From the NCBI GenBank assembly GCA_045110335.1, contig JBGCGB010000054.1, positions 1 to 64,000 on the forward strand: a stretch of DNA of 64,000 bases, given 5' to 3'. The stretch comes from CALBPI01 sp045110335 (GTDB taxonomy: Bacteria; Pseudomonadota; Gammaproteobacteria; Steroidobacterales; Woeseiaceae). The position numbers and the translations under genes were made by a program. Position 1 is the stretch's first letter, and the number at the start of each line of letters is the position of its first letter. This document shows positions 16,743 to 25,769 of this stretch, in pieces. The notes under the pieces are model-generated. The model was given only the letters and a program-made list of their open reading frames with translations. It ran no database searches and was not told the origin of the DNA.

Positions 16743-18164
16743 TTAGAATATCTTACCGGGATTCATGATGCCCTTCGGATCAATGGCTTGCTTCATGGCG
16801 TGCATCGTTCGCAAGGCAGCGGCATTCTTGTACCGCTCCAAATCACCTTTTTTCAGCTGTCCGACCCCATGCTCGGCACTAAAACTACCGCCCATTTCAG
16901 CGGCAGCTGCATGCACACAATCAGATAAAGTGGCTGACCATTGCTCACGCCATGCCGATGCTTCGGCACCTTCGGGTGCCAGCAAGTTGTAGTGCAAATT
17001 ACCGTCACCGATATGCCCATAAACGGATTGATACGGCGCGGCCAGATCCGCAAGTTGCGGCGCGACTTTGAGCATGTAAGCAGGAATGCTTGAGATACGC
17101 ACAGAAATATCATGTTTGATCGCACCACCGGCGAGCTTCTCTGCTTCCGGTACAGACTCGCGCAGTCGCCAGAGGGACTGTCGCTGTGCGCCGGATTCAG
17201 CAAGCACGCCATCGGTAACCAAGCCCTGCTCCATCCCGTCGGTGATCAGTTGTTCGACGCTGTCGCGGAAGTGCTCATCGACGGCAGGCGATGCCAATTC
17301 CATCAAAACAAAGTGCTGACCATCCGAACCCAACGGATCGGTTGCCCCCTCGACATGCTGCAACACCAAATCCAAAGAACGGCGGCTGACATATTCAAAA
17401 GACGAGACGGCGTCGCCGGACGATTTGCGGGCCATGCCCAACAGTTTGCACGCTGCGTCCGGATCGGCAACCGCTAGCCATGCGGTTTCTACCGTGCGAA
17501 TGGCCGGAAACAGTTTTACGACGGCACCGGTAATGACACCAAGCGTGCCCTCTGCGCCCATAAAGAGGGACTTCAGATCCAGACCCGTATTGTCTTTTCT
17601 GAGCCCGGTCAGGCCATCAATGATTTCACCGTCGGGCAAGACGACCTCCAACCCCAACGTCAACTCTCGTGCCGTGCCATATCGCAGTACGGCGAGGCCA
17701 CCCGCGTTGGTGGAAAGGTTGCCGCCGATTTGGCATGAGCCTTCCGAACCCATACTCAACGGAAACAATAACCCGGCTTCATCAGCTGCCTGCTGAGCCT
17801 TGGCCAGAATCACGCCGGCATCCAGCGTCATCGTGTGGCCAACGGGGTCGAGCCCACGAATGGTATTCATACGCGAAAGTGACAAGACCACTTGCGAGCC
17901 ATCACTCGACGGCGTTGCGCCCCCACAGTAACCGGTGTTGCCGCCTTGTGGGACCACACCGATACCGGCGTCAAAACACACCTTCATCACGCGCGACACT
18001 TCATCAACGTTGGCGGGGCGCACGATGAGTGCGGCTTTGCCTTCATAAAGCCGACGCTCATCAATCAAATAGCCAGGCTGATCGGCGGCATCATCAACGA
18101 TGCCCTTCTCACCCACAATGGCACGGATCTCGGATAGCGCCTTGGTCTCAGTCCCAGTCGCCAT
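16743..18164 (-). CDS. FAD-binding oxidoreductase, D-2-hydroxyglutarate dehydrogenase-like
   Basis: 473 residues from the ATG at 18164, which overlaps the serA stop as TGATG. An N-terminal PCMH FAD-binding domain (about 35-215) contains VPQGGNTGYCGGA and EGSCQIGGNLSTNAGG. The C-terminal FAD-linked oxidase domain has HIGDGNLHYNLL and EHGVGQLKK, with metal-binding His residues. This is the D2HGDH/GlcD group. Bacterial SerA produces D-2-hydroxyglutarate when it uses 2-oxoglutarate as acceptor, and a dehydrogenase of this family recycles it. The direct overlap with serA makes that role the best guess. Other D-2-hydroxy acids such as D-lactate or glycolate are possible. Confidence 0.85.
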   Translation of the reverse strand: MATGTETKALSEIRAIVGEKGIVDDAADQPGYLIDERRLYEGKAALIVRPANVDEVSRVMKVCFDAGIGVVPQGGNTGYCGGATPSSDGSQVVLSLSRMNTIRGLDPVGHTMTLDAGVILAKAQQAADEAGLLFPLSMGSEGSCQIGGNLSTNAGGLAVLRYGTARELTLGLEVVLPDGEIIDGLTGLRKDNTGLDLKSLFMGAEGTLGVITGAVVKLFPAIRTVETAWLAVADPDAACKLLGMARKSSGDAVSSFEYVSRRSLDLVLQHVEGATDPLGSDGQHFVLMELASPAVDEHFRDSVEQLITDGMEQGLVTDGVLAESGAQRQSLWRLRESVPEAEKLAGGAIKHDISVRISSIPAYMLKVAPQLADLAAPYQSVYGHIGDGNLHYNLLAPEGAEASAWREQWSATLSDCVHAAAAEMGGSFSAEHGVGQLKKGDLERYKNAAALRTMHAMKQAIDPKGIMNPGKIF

Positions 18165-19393
18165 CAATGCAGCAGTCTCGCGCGAATCGTTCCGTCCAGC
18201 GCTTTCAGTTCAGCCATCAACTCGGCCGGCGATTCTACATCGACATCCATCACGACGTAACCGATTGCATTAGAGGTTTGCAGGTACTGGGCGGCAATGT
18301 TGATCTTGCGGTCCGAAAAGACCTGGTTAATCCGTTGAAGATGACCGGGTTCGTTGCGATGGATGTGCAAGATTCGTGTGTGATTGAGATTATCCGGCAG
18401 CGAAGCTTGTGGAAAATTAACAGCCGAAGCGGTCGTACCGGTATCGCTGTAACGAATCATCTTGCCGGCCACTTCGCTCGCGATGTTTTGTTGCGCCTCT
18501 TGCGTGCTACCGCCAATGTGTGGCGTCAAAATGACATTGTCATGACGGCGCAGCGGAGAATCGAATTGCTCGGTATTCGCCTTTGGCTCTGTGGGAAACA
18601 CATCGAGTGCGGCACCCGACAATGCGCCACTGTCGAGTGCGCTGTCCAGCGCATCGATATCAACAATATCGCCACGTGAAGCATTGACCAAAACGCTCCC
18701 GGGCTTCATGAGCCCGAGCTCTTTGGCCCCGATCATTCCGGACGTGACCGGCGTCGACGGCACATGCAGTGAGACGACATCCGACTCACTAAGCAGCGCG
18801 GTCAAACCGTTGGCGGCTTCTGCATTACCCAACGGCAACTTGTGTTCGATGTCGTGAAAACGCACTTTCATGCCGAGCGACTCAGCCAACACACTGAGCT
18901 GGGTGCCAATATGACCGTAACCGACGATACCCAGCCTCTTGCCACGAACCTCATAGGCATCGTTCGCACTTTTCAACCATTCACCGCGATGCGCCGCTGC
19001 ATTCTTCTCCGGAATACCGCGTAGCAGCATGATGATTTCTGCGAGCACCAATTCTGCGACACTTCGTGTATTGGAAAACGGTGAGTTAAAGACCGGCACG
19101 CCCGCCGCTTCCGCCGCTGCAAGATCAACTTGATTCGTGCCAATGCAAAAGCAACCGACACCAATCAGTTTGGGCGCAGCTGCAATCACTTCTGCCGTTA
19201 GCTGTGTTCTGGAACGGATACCAATAAAATGCGCCTGTGCCAGTGACGCTTTTAGCGCTTCTCCGGACAATGACTGCTTATGTTGCTCAACGTTGGTATA
19301 GCCGGACGCACTTAGCGTTTCCAGTGCAGCAGTGTGAATACCTTCCAGCAACAAGAACCGGATGTGATCCTTGTCGAGTGATAGCGTCGCCAT
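18164..19393 (-). CDS. serA: D-3-phosphoglycerate dehydrogenase with ACT domain
   Basis: 409 residues, the length of the E. coli-type enzyme. The NAD-binding domain shows GIVGYGHIGTQL. The catalytic part contains NASRGDIVDIDAL and LTPHIGGSTQEAQ with the active-site His. A C-terminal ACT domain (about 335-409, TRILHIHRNEPGHLQRIN) mediates serine feedback inhibition. It catalyses the first committed step of serine synthesis. It heads an operon with the hydroxyglutarate dehydrogenase-like gene and a helical protein. No clear ribosome binding site precedes the ATG at 19393. Confidence 0.93.
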   Translation of the reverse strand: MATLSLDKDHIRFLLLEGIHTAALETLSASGYTNVEQHKQSLSGEALKASLAQAHFIGIRSRTQLTAEVIAAAPKLIGVGCFCIGTNQVDLAAAEAAGVPVFNSPFSNTRSVAELVLAEIIMLLRGIPEKNAAAHRGEWLKSANDAYEVRGKRLGIVGYGHIGTQLSVLAESLGMKVRFHDIEHKLPLGNAEAANGLTALLSESDVVSLHVPSTPVTSGMIGAKELGLMKPGSVLVNASRGDIVDIDALDSALDSGALSGAALDVFPTEPKANTEQFDSPLRRHDNVILTPHIGGSTQEAQQNIASEVAGKMIRYSDTGTTASAVNFPQASLPDNLNHTRILHIHRNEPGHLQRINQVFSDRKINIAAQYLQTSNAIGYVVMDVDVESPAELMAELKALDGTIRARLLH

Positions 19394-19615
19394 ATTTGCG
19401 GGTCCAGGTCGATTGACAAGCCCCTATGATACGGTGAAATCAGATCACAAACGATTACATCGGCAACCGGCTAGTATGCGCCGCATGACCGACACCGTCT
19501 GGCGAGCATCAAATCGTTGAAGTTGGCTGCGGATATGAAGTCCCGATTGGCATGAAGACGTATACCGGGTCTCATACCTGATCCATTCTCCACGCCCGGA
19601 GGCCTTGTTGAAAAA

Positions 19616-20218
19616 CTATTCGACCAATGTGTGACAGGCTTGGATCGATCGGATTTGTAGCTCGAATGGTTCAGGTTCGCCGTCATGAATAATGATGTAC
19701 ATGGATCGAGTCTTAGCCGGTTCATACGCCGGTGCGCGAACCGGATGACCGTTCACAACAGGTCTTAGTTCTGACAGCATGACGGTTTTATTAACCCAGT
19801 TGCCGGCGTCAAGGTCGGCCAATGCGGTATGGTAAGTCAAACGCCTATTGCGGTAGAACAAACCCGTCGCCATAGTCACGTCATAGGATCTGGCGTCTGG
19901 CAAGAATTCCAATACGAGCCGGTCGGCATCAGTCATGACCTCCGAGTCGATAGCGATATTCACTGCGGAGAATGCATCCTCAATCTCGGTCAATCGGCCT
20001 CGAAAAGAGAGACTGCCCTCGGTCAACTCGATCTCACTGAGCGATAGCGCTAGATTCTCGGTATCGCCCACGACTCGCCAGTTGGAGAGATCCTGAACAT
20101 CCGCGGCATCAAAAATTGACGTACATGTCAGCGCTGAGCCCGACACAGACAATGGCTGGCACAACCATAGCCCAATCACCAGAGCCTGGCTTAGACGAAT
20201 GTATGTCTTAACGTTCAT
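19616..20218 (-). CDS. Exported protein with a CIA30-like jelly-roll domain
   Basis: 200 residues with a signal peptide (about 1-28) and a beta-rich mature part of about 170 residues. Segments such as LSNWRVVGDTEN at the start and FELQIRSIQACHTLVE at the end resemble CIA30/carbohydrate-binding jelly-roll folds, in which the first strand carries W-x-V and the last strand forms the closing edge. The likely role is binding rather than catalysis. AGGGCG precedes the ATG. It is divergent from the AraC-type gene. The fold assignment is a judgement from pattern only. Confidence 0.55.
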   Translation of the reverse strand: MNVKTYIRLSQALVIGLWLCQPLSVSGSALTCTSIFDAADVQDLSNWRVVGDTENLALSLSEIELTEGSLSFRGRLTEIEDAFSAVNIAIDSEVMTDADRLVLEFLPDARSYDVTMATGLFYRNRRLTYHTALADLDAGNWVNKTVMLSELRPVVNGHPVRAPAYEPAKTRSMYIIIHDGEPEPFELQIRSIQACHTLVE

Positions 20219-20288
20219 AACGCCCTATAGCGTCATAATCCGTCGAAAGTTAAGCACAAAATCGCATCAGAGTAGCCGTCAAGACCAG

Positions 20289-20298
20289 GCCAATTGGC
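20289..20298. promoter_or_regulatory. Palindrome GCCAATTGGC in divergent promoter region
   Basis: A perfect 10-base palindrome about 33 bases upstream of the AraC-type ATG. It is flanked by AAATCGCA (20259-20266) and its reverse complement TGCGATTT (20307-20314). The nested symmetry between two divergent genes could be an operator for the AraC-type protein or another factor. Short palindromes also occur by chance. Confidence 0.3.
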
Positions 20299-20331
20299 GT
20301 AACTTGTGCGATTTGGTATCGTTTGAACACA

Positions 20332-21150
20332 ATGTTGCCACAAACCAGTAAAGTCCTGATTCGAAAGCCCGTTGCCTCGCCATTGGGCGGGATCAGCCTC
20401 GCCGGTGTAGCACGGCGGGGGATCGGCGTACCCGTCCCCAACCGCATCCTGAACCGCCACTCCCTGGTCTATGTATTTGGTGGCGACGGATACTATACCG
20501 ACGAAACCGTGAGCAACCATCCGATTGAGCCGGGGGACTTGATTCAACTGCTGCCCAACACGCGGCACGGCTATGGCCCTCGAAGCGGCCGCAATTGGCA
20601 TGAGGTCTATATTATTTTTGAAGGACCGGTGTTCGATTTATGGCAGCAACAGAAATGCCTCGAAATCGGCGGGCCTATCCGCAGCTTGCGGCCAATAGAC
20701 TATTGGCGCGATCGTTTTTTGGAGGCCATTGGTGAAGGCCAGGACGAAGGTAATCTTGGATCTGCCGCGGAGGTTGTTCGCATTCAATCTTTGCTCGTCG
20801 ATATCCACAATGCGCTTCAAGGACACCAGCACGAAGAATCGCTCTGGTTACGAGAAGCCAAGCAGTCGATCGCTGTAACCGACTCAGTCAAAGAAGCCGC
20901 CGAAGAACTCTGCATCGGTTATGAGTCTTTCCGAAAGCGCTTTCGCAAGCTCTACGGCATCCCCCCCGCGAAGTACCGCGCCACACTCGAAATGCAAAAA
21001 GCTTGCGACCTGTTGACGCAAACAACGCTTAGCGTCAAAGCAATATCAGCGGAACTCGCTTACTGCGATGAATTCCACTTCAGTAAACGTTTCAGCCAGA
21101 TTGTGGGTTGCTCTCCCCGGACTTATCGAAGCCGGACTACCGAAAACTAG
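20332..21150 (+). CDS. AraC family transcriptional regulator with cupin sensor
   Basis: About 272 residues from the ATG at 20332 (a TTG three codons upstream is also in frame). The N-terminal cupin domain (about 25-110) has HSLVYVFGGDGYYTD and PGDLIQLLPNTRHGYGP, typical of sugar-sensing AraC proteins. The C-terminal double helix-turn-helix (about 180-270) contains VKEAAEELCIGYESFRKRF and AELAYCDEFHFSKRF with the family ending GCSPRTYR. Its stop codon overlaps that of the convergent symporter. It probably activates the symporter/TonB receptor locus in response to its ligand. Unlike the LacI gene, no operator pair is obvious. Confidence 0.88.
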   Translation: MLPQTSKVLIRKPVASPLGGISLAGVARRGIGVPVPNRILNRHSLVYVFGGDGYYTDETVSNHPIEPGDLIQLLPNTRHGYGPRSGRNWHEVYIIFEGPVFDLWQQQKCLEIGGPIRSLRPIDYWRDRFLEAIGEGQDEGNLGSAAEVVRIQSLLVDIHNALQGHQHEESLWLREAKQSIAVTDSVKEAAEELCIGYESFRKRFRKLYGIPPAKYRATLEMQKACDLLTQTTLSVKAISAELAYCDEFHFSKRFSQIVGCSPRTYRSRTTEN

Positions 21151-22586
21151 GTCGTCACCGCGTTAGACTTTCGCCAAACAGGTTCCGCCTTTTGGCCAAA
21201 CACGACCCGGTTAACCAACAGCGAAACACCAATACAAAACAGCAGCGTCACGAACATGCTATGGATGTAGTGGAACGGTTTTAGCGACAGCGTGAGATAA
21301 CCATACAACGCGACGCCAGTCACAACACCAACGATCGCCGCCTTTGCATTCACATTACGGAACACTAGCGCAACGATAAAGGCTGCCAAAATAGGCATTG
21401 ATAGGAAGCCAAATCGTTCCTGAAGAATATTGATCAGGCTTTCCTCGTTTTGATAAACGGTAACCATGGCGAGACCGATAACGGTCATGATGATAGAAAC
21501 AATGCCACTCAGCAGTGGAATGTTTTTGACTTTCTTAACGTAAGCCTCGTGAATATCGCAGACATAGAGTGCAGCTGACGCGTTTAGAATACTGTTGAAC
21601 GACGTCAACGCCGCCGCGGCCAAGGCCGCTGCAAAAGCACCCGACAACCAGCCCGGCAGAAGATCGCCAACAATTCGACCGTAGGCGGCGTCATTGATAT
21701 CACCGTACAGCTTGTACGCCACGATACCGGGAACCGTCACGATCACCGGCACGATCAACAGTCGAATCCCGGCCGCCGCCAGTACGCCTTTTCGCGCTTC
21801 TTTGACATTCGGCGCGGCCATCGCGCGCTGGGTAATCGTTTGGTTGGTGCTCCAGTAGAACACCTGAATAAACAGCATCCCCGTCAGCAAGGTATGCCAT
21901 GGAATAGGCGAGTTATTGTCACCGAGCAGCGTGAGCCGCTCTGCGGGTACGCCGGAAAGATCGAAGTTGATCGCATCCAGCGCCAAATAGACGAGCAACA
22001 GTGCCAATGAAAGGATGAGCACGCCGCTGTAAGTGTCAGAGACCGCAACCGCGCGCAAGCCGCCCAGAATCGCGTAAGCGGCGCCAACGGCGGCGAACGT
22101 CATCGCCACGAAAATCAGGGGAATATCGACATCGAACATCGACAACATAAACAGTGACCCGCCGTATAAGACCGCCGGCAGAAAGATAAACAGATTGCCC
22201 ATGATAAAGAGGACAGAGATCAATGCCCGGATGTGCTTGTCGCCGTATTTCTTCTGCAACAGCTCAGTGGTCGTCGTGCAATTGTTCTTGTAGTAGATCG
22301 GCAGGAATACAAACGCCAAAATGAACAAACCAGCAACAGCCGCAAACTCCCACCAGGCCAACAACAGCATCTGGTTGCCGTTCATACCCACCAATTGGTC
22401 GGTCGAGAGATTGGTCAACGTGATCGATCCGGCAACGAAGTACCAGGCAAGCCCGCCGTTGGCCAGGAAATAGTCCTTGCCCGAACTGCGACTGCCGGCG
22501 ACTGCTTTCCTACATTTCAAGTAGGTTAAGAAGCCGATAAGTGCGGTGATGCCGACGAACACGGCAACCTGTACTGAATTGATCAT
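21147..22586 (-). CDS. Sodium:solute symporter (SSS family), second copy
   Basis: 479 residues from the ATG at 22586, chosen because GGGGGA lies about 6 bases upstream. An in-frame TTG at 22601 is less likely. About 13 transmembrane helices with the family motifs KDYFLANGGLAW, NLSTDQLVGMNG, AILGGLRAVAVSDTYSG and LTSFNSILNASAALY. It is shorter than the symporter at 7506-9203 but clearly homologous (the shared NLSxxQLxGxNG and GGLxAVAVSDT motifs). It lies downstream of a large TonB receptor on the same strand, with two hairpins between them. The transported solute is unknown, probably sugar- or polyol-like. Confidence 0.85.
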   Translation of the reverse strand: MINSVQVAVFVGITALIGFLTYLKCRKAVAGSRSSGKDYFLANGGLAWYFVAGSITLTNLSTDQLVGMNGNQMLLLAWWEFAAVAGLFILAFVFLPIYYKNNCTTTTELLQKKYGDKHIRALISVLFIMGNLFIFLPAVLYGGSLFMLSMFDVDIPLIFVAMTFAAVGAAYAILGGLRAVAVSDTYSGVLILSLALLLVYLALDAINFDLSGVPAERLTLLGDNNSPIPWHTLLTGMLFIQVFYWSTNQTITQRAMAAPNVKEARKGVLAAAGIRLLIVPVIVTVPGIVAYKLYGDINDAAYGRIVGDLLPGWLSGAFAAALAAAALTSFNSILNASAALYVCDIHEAYVKKVKNIPLLSGIVSIIMTVIGLAMVTVYQNEESLINILQERFGFLSMPILAAFIVALVFRNVNAKAAIVGVVTGVALYGYLTLSLKPFHYIHSMFVTLLFCIGVSLLVNRVVFGQKAEPVWRKSNAVTT

Positions 22587-22595
22587 GAAATCCCC

Positions 22596-22630
22596 CAACA
22601 AAAAGGCGATGCAGGGTCACTGCATCGCCT
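22596..22630 (-). terminator. Hairpin with T run after TonB receptor
   Basis: On the minus strand AGGCGATGCAG (22630-22620) pairs perfectly with CTGCATCGCCT (22614-22604), followed by TTTT. This is a good Rho-independent terminator for the receptor transcript. It ends just before the symporter ribosome binding site, so the symporter may receive only attenuated read-through. Confidence 0.7.
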
Positions 22631-22650
22631 CGATTATACGCGCTTAAAGA

Positions 22651-22680
22651 CTGCCGATGGCGGGTGACCACCATCGGCAG
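22651..22680 (-). terminator. Second hairpin directly after TonB receptor stop
   Basis: CTGCCGATGG (22651-22660) and CCATCGGCAG (22671-22680) form a 10-base stem with further partial pairing inside. A weak T-rich stretch follows on the minus strand. Together with the hairpin at 22604-22630 it gives two tandem structures between receptor and symporter, as in transcripts where receptor mRNA is kept more abundant than transporter mRNA. Confidence 0.5.
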
Positions 22681-22688
22681 ACATCATC

Positions 22689-25571
22689 TTAGAAGCTTGC
22701 GCGTGCGCCGATGGTGTAGCGAGCACCGGTGCTTTCGTACGTCAGGAAGCGATTACGGAAGCGAGAGAAGTCGCGTGTCTCTTCTTCTGTAATGTTGATC
22801 GCCTCGACAAATACCTGAATGGTATCGGTGACGTAGAACGACGCAGACATGTCCAACTGACCGAAGTCTTCGCGGTTACGCGGCTCACTGAAATCAGCGA
22901 AACACTGGAACAGGAACTCATCGCGATAGTTGTATGCGATACGTGCCTGGAACCGGTCGTTCTCATAGAAGCCGCTGATGTTGTAAGAGTTCGGGGACAA
23001 ACCGTTGTAGTCGCAATCAGACGCGCCCGAGTTCGGATCACGATCAATATTGCTGGTTACGTAGGTGTAGTTGAACGCCGCACCGAAATCACTCCAGAAA
23101 CCGGGCAGATTATCGAAGGTTTTCTGAGCGGCAAATTCTACACCGGAGATGCTGCCTTCTTCGCCATTACGCTGACGCGTATCCTGGAAATCAACCGAAA
23201 TGGTCTCGTCCTCTGTACGACCGCCATTGCCAGCCGGGAAGATGATATCGCGAGCAACCGGAAGCGTTTGAGCTTCTAGGAAGTTCTCGAACTCTTTATG
23301 GAAACCGGCAATACCAACAAAGGTCACGTCATCGAAGTACCATTCGAACGACACATCATAGTTAGTTGACTCAAACGCTTCGAGGAACGGGTTACCGCCG
23401 CCACTGGTCGGCGCATTCGAACGACCACCGAACGTATTGTTCACGCCGAGTGCAGTCAGCGTCGGACGCGTTACTGACTCGGAGTAACTGAAGCGAAGGA
23501 TAGACTCGTCGGTCGGCTCAACTTTAATGTTCAAAGATGGCAGGAAGTTAATGTAGTCATTGCGGACTTCCAATGGTGCCGTCGGACCGAAGTCGATTTC
23601 CAACTGCGTATCACCTGCTGACTCGCGGAAAGCAACAACCGGCTGATCAACACCGACCGAAACCGTCTCGGTTTCGACGATTCTGAAGCCAATCTCTGCA
23701 GACCACGGCAGTTGACCGTCGAAGTCACCTTCCCATTCCGTGTTCAGGAACAGCGACGTGGTGTCTTCTTCAACTCCGAAGCTTGCACCCGGGTTCAATT
23801 CCGGCGTGTAGAAACCGTAGATTGAGTTACCGGCAGCGTTTCGACGCGCAATCAAATCCGCGTTGATCGCAGCTTGCGCGGGCGTCAGCACGTTCCCGGC
23901 ACCGAAGCGCTCCGGATTGTTGATGTTCGCGTCGCTATTCAGCGCGGTGAACGCATCTGCAAAACTAAACTGCAGGATTTGGTTCGGCACTTGATCCGCA
24001 CCAGAGACACCGCTCAAGAATCCACCGAAAGAGAATGGCGAGAGAATTGAAGGATCTGCTGCAACGTTATAACCACAATACGCACAGAAGATGTTGCCAC
24101 CCTGTGTCGGTGCAAAGTTATCAAACACGTTTTGATTCTTGTCGCGCTTGACCATGTTGAAACCGAATCCGATGGCTTGCAACGGACCGCGAGCAACCAA
24201 CCAGTCGCCGGTAATCTTGGCTTCAACGATGTCATCATCCACTTCCGTACGATTCACGTTAACGAAGTGAAGGCGCTGGATCGATGTATCCGTAAGTCCG
24301 GCCAAGTTTGTGATCGTGGTAATACCATCGTCATTTGGCAGCTGAATCAACGGAGACGTCGGTGCCAGCGCGCCGATGACGACGAACGGGTTCGTGCCAT
24401 CACGCGTTGCTTCGGAAACGGAAGCATCGAAGTTCAACGTCAGCGTATCGGTGACAGACCAGTCGAAGTTCAAACCAATCAATGAGGTGTCCGCAACACG
24501 GTTGTTTGATGTCAGCACGTTGTCGTTTTGTGACAACCCAACCTGACCCGCGATAGCCGGGTTACGACCCTGGAAATCAACACCGGGCCGACTGAAAGAA
24601 ACAACGGTACCGTTGGCATCAACAACCGGATCAATAAATGGCGGGCTGAAGAAACCGGAGAACTGCGTATCGGTAGACTGAATATCCAGCTCGGAGAACA
24701 ACGCGTCCAACGAGATGGTCATCCGATCATTCGGGCTGAACTGAGCGGACCCGTTGATGGTCAAACGCTCTCTATCCTGGATGTCACGACTAAAAATGGC
24801 TTGCTGCTGCACGCGACCACTGGCCAAGCCACCGATAGCGCCTGCACCCAGTCCGGTAGAAGTCTCTGGCGCATCGACAATCGTTGCGCCTGTGCGCTCA
24901 GCGAAACCGTTGGTTAATGCGCGATCGCGCTGACTCTTACGATCCGAGTAGGAAGCACCCAGCAAGAAACCCAATGTCGTATCGTCGTTGGTCCATGAAG
25001 CAACACCGGTCACGTCCGGGCTAGCTTTGTCACGCAATTGGTCAAAAATACCGGCAGCGGACACATTGAAGCTAGTGCCTGGTCGGTCAAAAGGCCGTGC
25101 GGTAACTACATTGACGTTCGCACCGATACCACCGGAAGGCAGATCAGCGGATGAAGTCTTGTAGACCTCCGCGCGCTGGATGATGTCCGATGCCAAAACA
25201 TCGAATGAGAATTCACGACCGGCGTTGTCAGTCGCAATTTGCCGGCCATTTAAGGTGACAAAGTTGAACTCCGGGCCAAGGCCACGGACAGTTATGAATT
25301 GGCCTTCGCCGCCACTTCGGTCGATGGCAACACCGGTGATACGCTGGAGCGCTTCGGCGACGTTCGTATCCGGAAATTTGCCGACGTCTTCGGCGGAAAT
25401 CGCATCAACGACCTGACTCGCGTCTCTTTTTACATCAAGCGATTGCTTGAGACTGCCACGAATACCTGTGACCACAACCTCATCAATCGGCTCTTCAGCC
25501 TGCGCTACGGCATCGGCCGCTGGCAACACGAGCGCGAGCGCGCTTGCCCAAACCCAATGAAGGTTCTTCAT
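22689..25571 (-). CDS. Large TonB-dependent receptor (Caulobacter/Xanthomonas type)
   Basis: 960 residues with a signal peptide ending near AVAQA (residue 24). TonB box EEPIDEVVVTGIRGSL, then a plug with VVDAISAEDVGKFPDTNVAEALQRITG, the signature of the large TonB-Xanth-Caul receptors that commonly import oligosaccharides. The barrel is long and loop-rich, with the C-terminal aromatic end YTIGARASF. One extracellular loop contains a Cys pair (FCAYCG). The context of AraC regulator, symporter and dehydrogenases suggests a carbohydrate or small polar organic compound rather than iron. Confidence 0.9.
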   Translation of the reverse strand: MKNLHWVWASALALVLPAADAVAQAEEPIDEVVVTGIRGSLKQSLDVKRDASQVVDAISAEDVGKFPDTNVAEALQRITGVAIDRSGGEGQFITVRGLGPEFNFVTLNGRQIATDNAGREFSFDVLASDIIQRAEVYKTSSADLPSGGIGANVNVVTARPFDRPGTSFNVSAAGIFDQLRDKASPDVTGVASWTNDDTTLGFLLGASYSDRKSQRDRALTNGFAERTGATIVDAPETSTGLGAGAIGGLASGRVQQQAIFSRDIQDRERLTINGSAQFSPNDRMTISLDALFSELDIQSTDTQFSGFFSPPFIDPVVDANGTVVSFSRPGVDFQGRNPAIAGQVGLSQNDNVLTSNNRVADTSLIGLNFDWSVTDTLTLNFDASVSEATRDGTNPFVVIGALAPTSPLIQLPNDDGITTITNLAGLTDTSIQRLHFVNVNRTEVDDDIVEAKITGDWLVARGPLQAIGFGFNMVKRDKNQNVFDNFAPTQGGNIFCAYCGYNVAADPSILSPFSFGGFLSGVSGADQVPNQILQFSFADAFTALNSDANINNPERFGAGNVLTPAQAAINADLIARRNAAGNSIYGFYTPELNPGASFGVEEDTTSLFLNTEWEGDFDGQLPWSAEIGFRIVETETVSVGVDQPVVAFRESAGDTQLEIDFGPTAPLEVRNDYINFLPSLNIKVEPTDESILRFSYSESVTRPTLTALGVNNTFGGRSNAPTSGGGNPFLEAFESTNYDVSFEWYFDDVTFVGIAGFHKEFENFLEAQTLPVARDIIFPAGNGGRTEDETISVDFQDTRQRNGEEGSISGVEFAAQKTFDNLPGFWSDFGAAFNYTYVTSNIDRDPNSGASDCDYNGLSPNSYNISGFYENDRFQARIAYNYRDEFLFQCFADFSEPRNREDFGQLDMSASFYVTDTIQVFVEAINITEEETRDFSRFRNRFLTYESTGARYTIGARASF

Positions 25572-25635
25572 CTATTCCCCCTTGCGTCCCGGTCGGGACG
25601 TCGACTGCTTACGAAAACTGCTGAAACAGAACGAA

Positions 25636-25655
25636 TTGTTGTTTGGTTACAACAA
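25636..25655. promoter_or_regulatory. Inverted repeat TTGTTG-8-CAACAA upstream of TonB receptor
   Basis: Six-base arms at 25636-25641 and 25650-25655 lie about 65-84 bases before the receptor ATG at 25571. The position suits an operator or activator site. A second inverted repeat lies at 25720-25740. Binding protein unknown; the AraC-type regulator is one candidate, though it would more often use direct repeats. Confidence 0.4.
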
Positions 25656-25719
25656 GGACATTATGCTTAATCAGCGCTATGTAACAGCCCAAAGGTAACG
25701 CCAGAAAGCGTCGCAGTGA

Positions 25720-25740
25720 ATGTTTGTTTTGGCCAAACAT
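25720..25740. promoter_or_regulatory. Inverted repeat ATGTTTG-7-CAAACAT
   Basis: Perfect 7-base arms at 25720-25726 and 25734-25740 with a 7-base spacer. It lies between the 2H-type gene (stop at 25770) and the TonB receptor promoter. No T run follows on the minus strand. Operator is more plausible than terminator. Its sequence is not the same as the LacI-type operators. Confidence 0.4.
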
Positions 25741-25769
25741 GTGTAATTTGGGGCATGGCTTTGTCATGT

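Noticed and set aside
19470..19600. Plus-strand stretch reading like a protein fragment (EHQIVEVGCGYEVPIGMKTY)
   Set aside because: It is about 25 codons, has no start and needs a frameshift to connect to a nearby ATG. It might be a remnant but cannot be supported.
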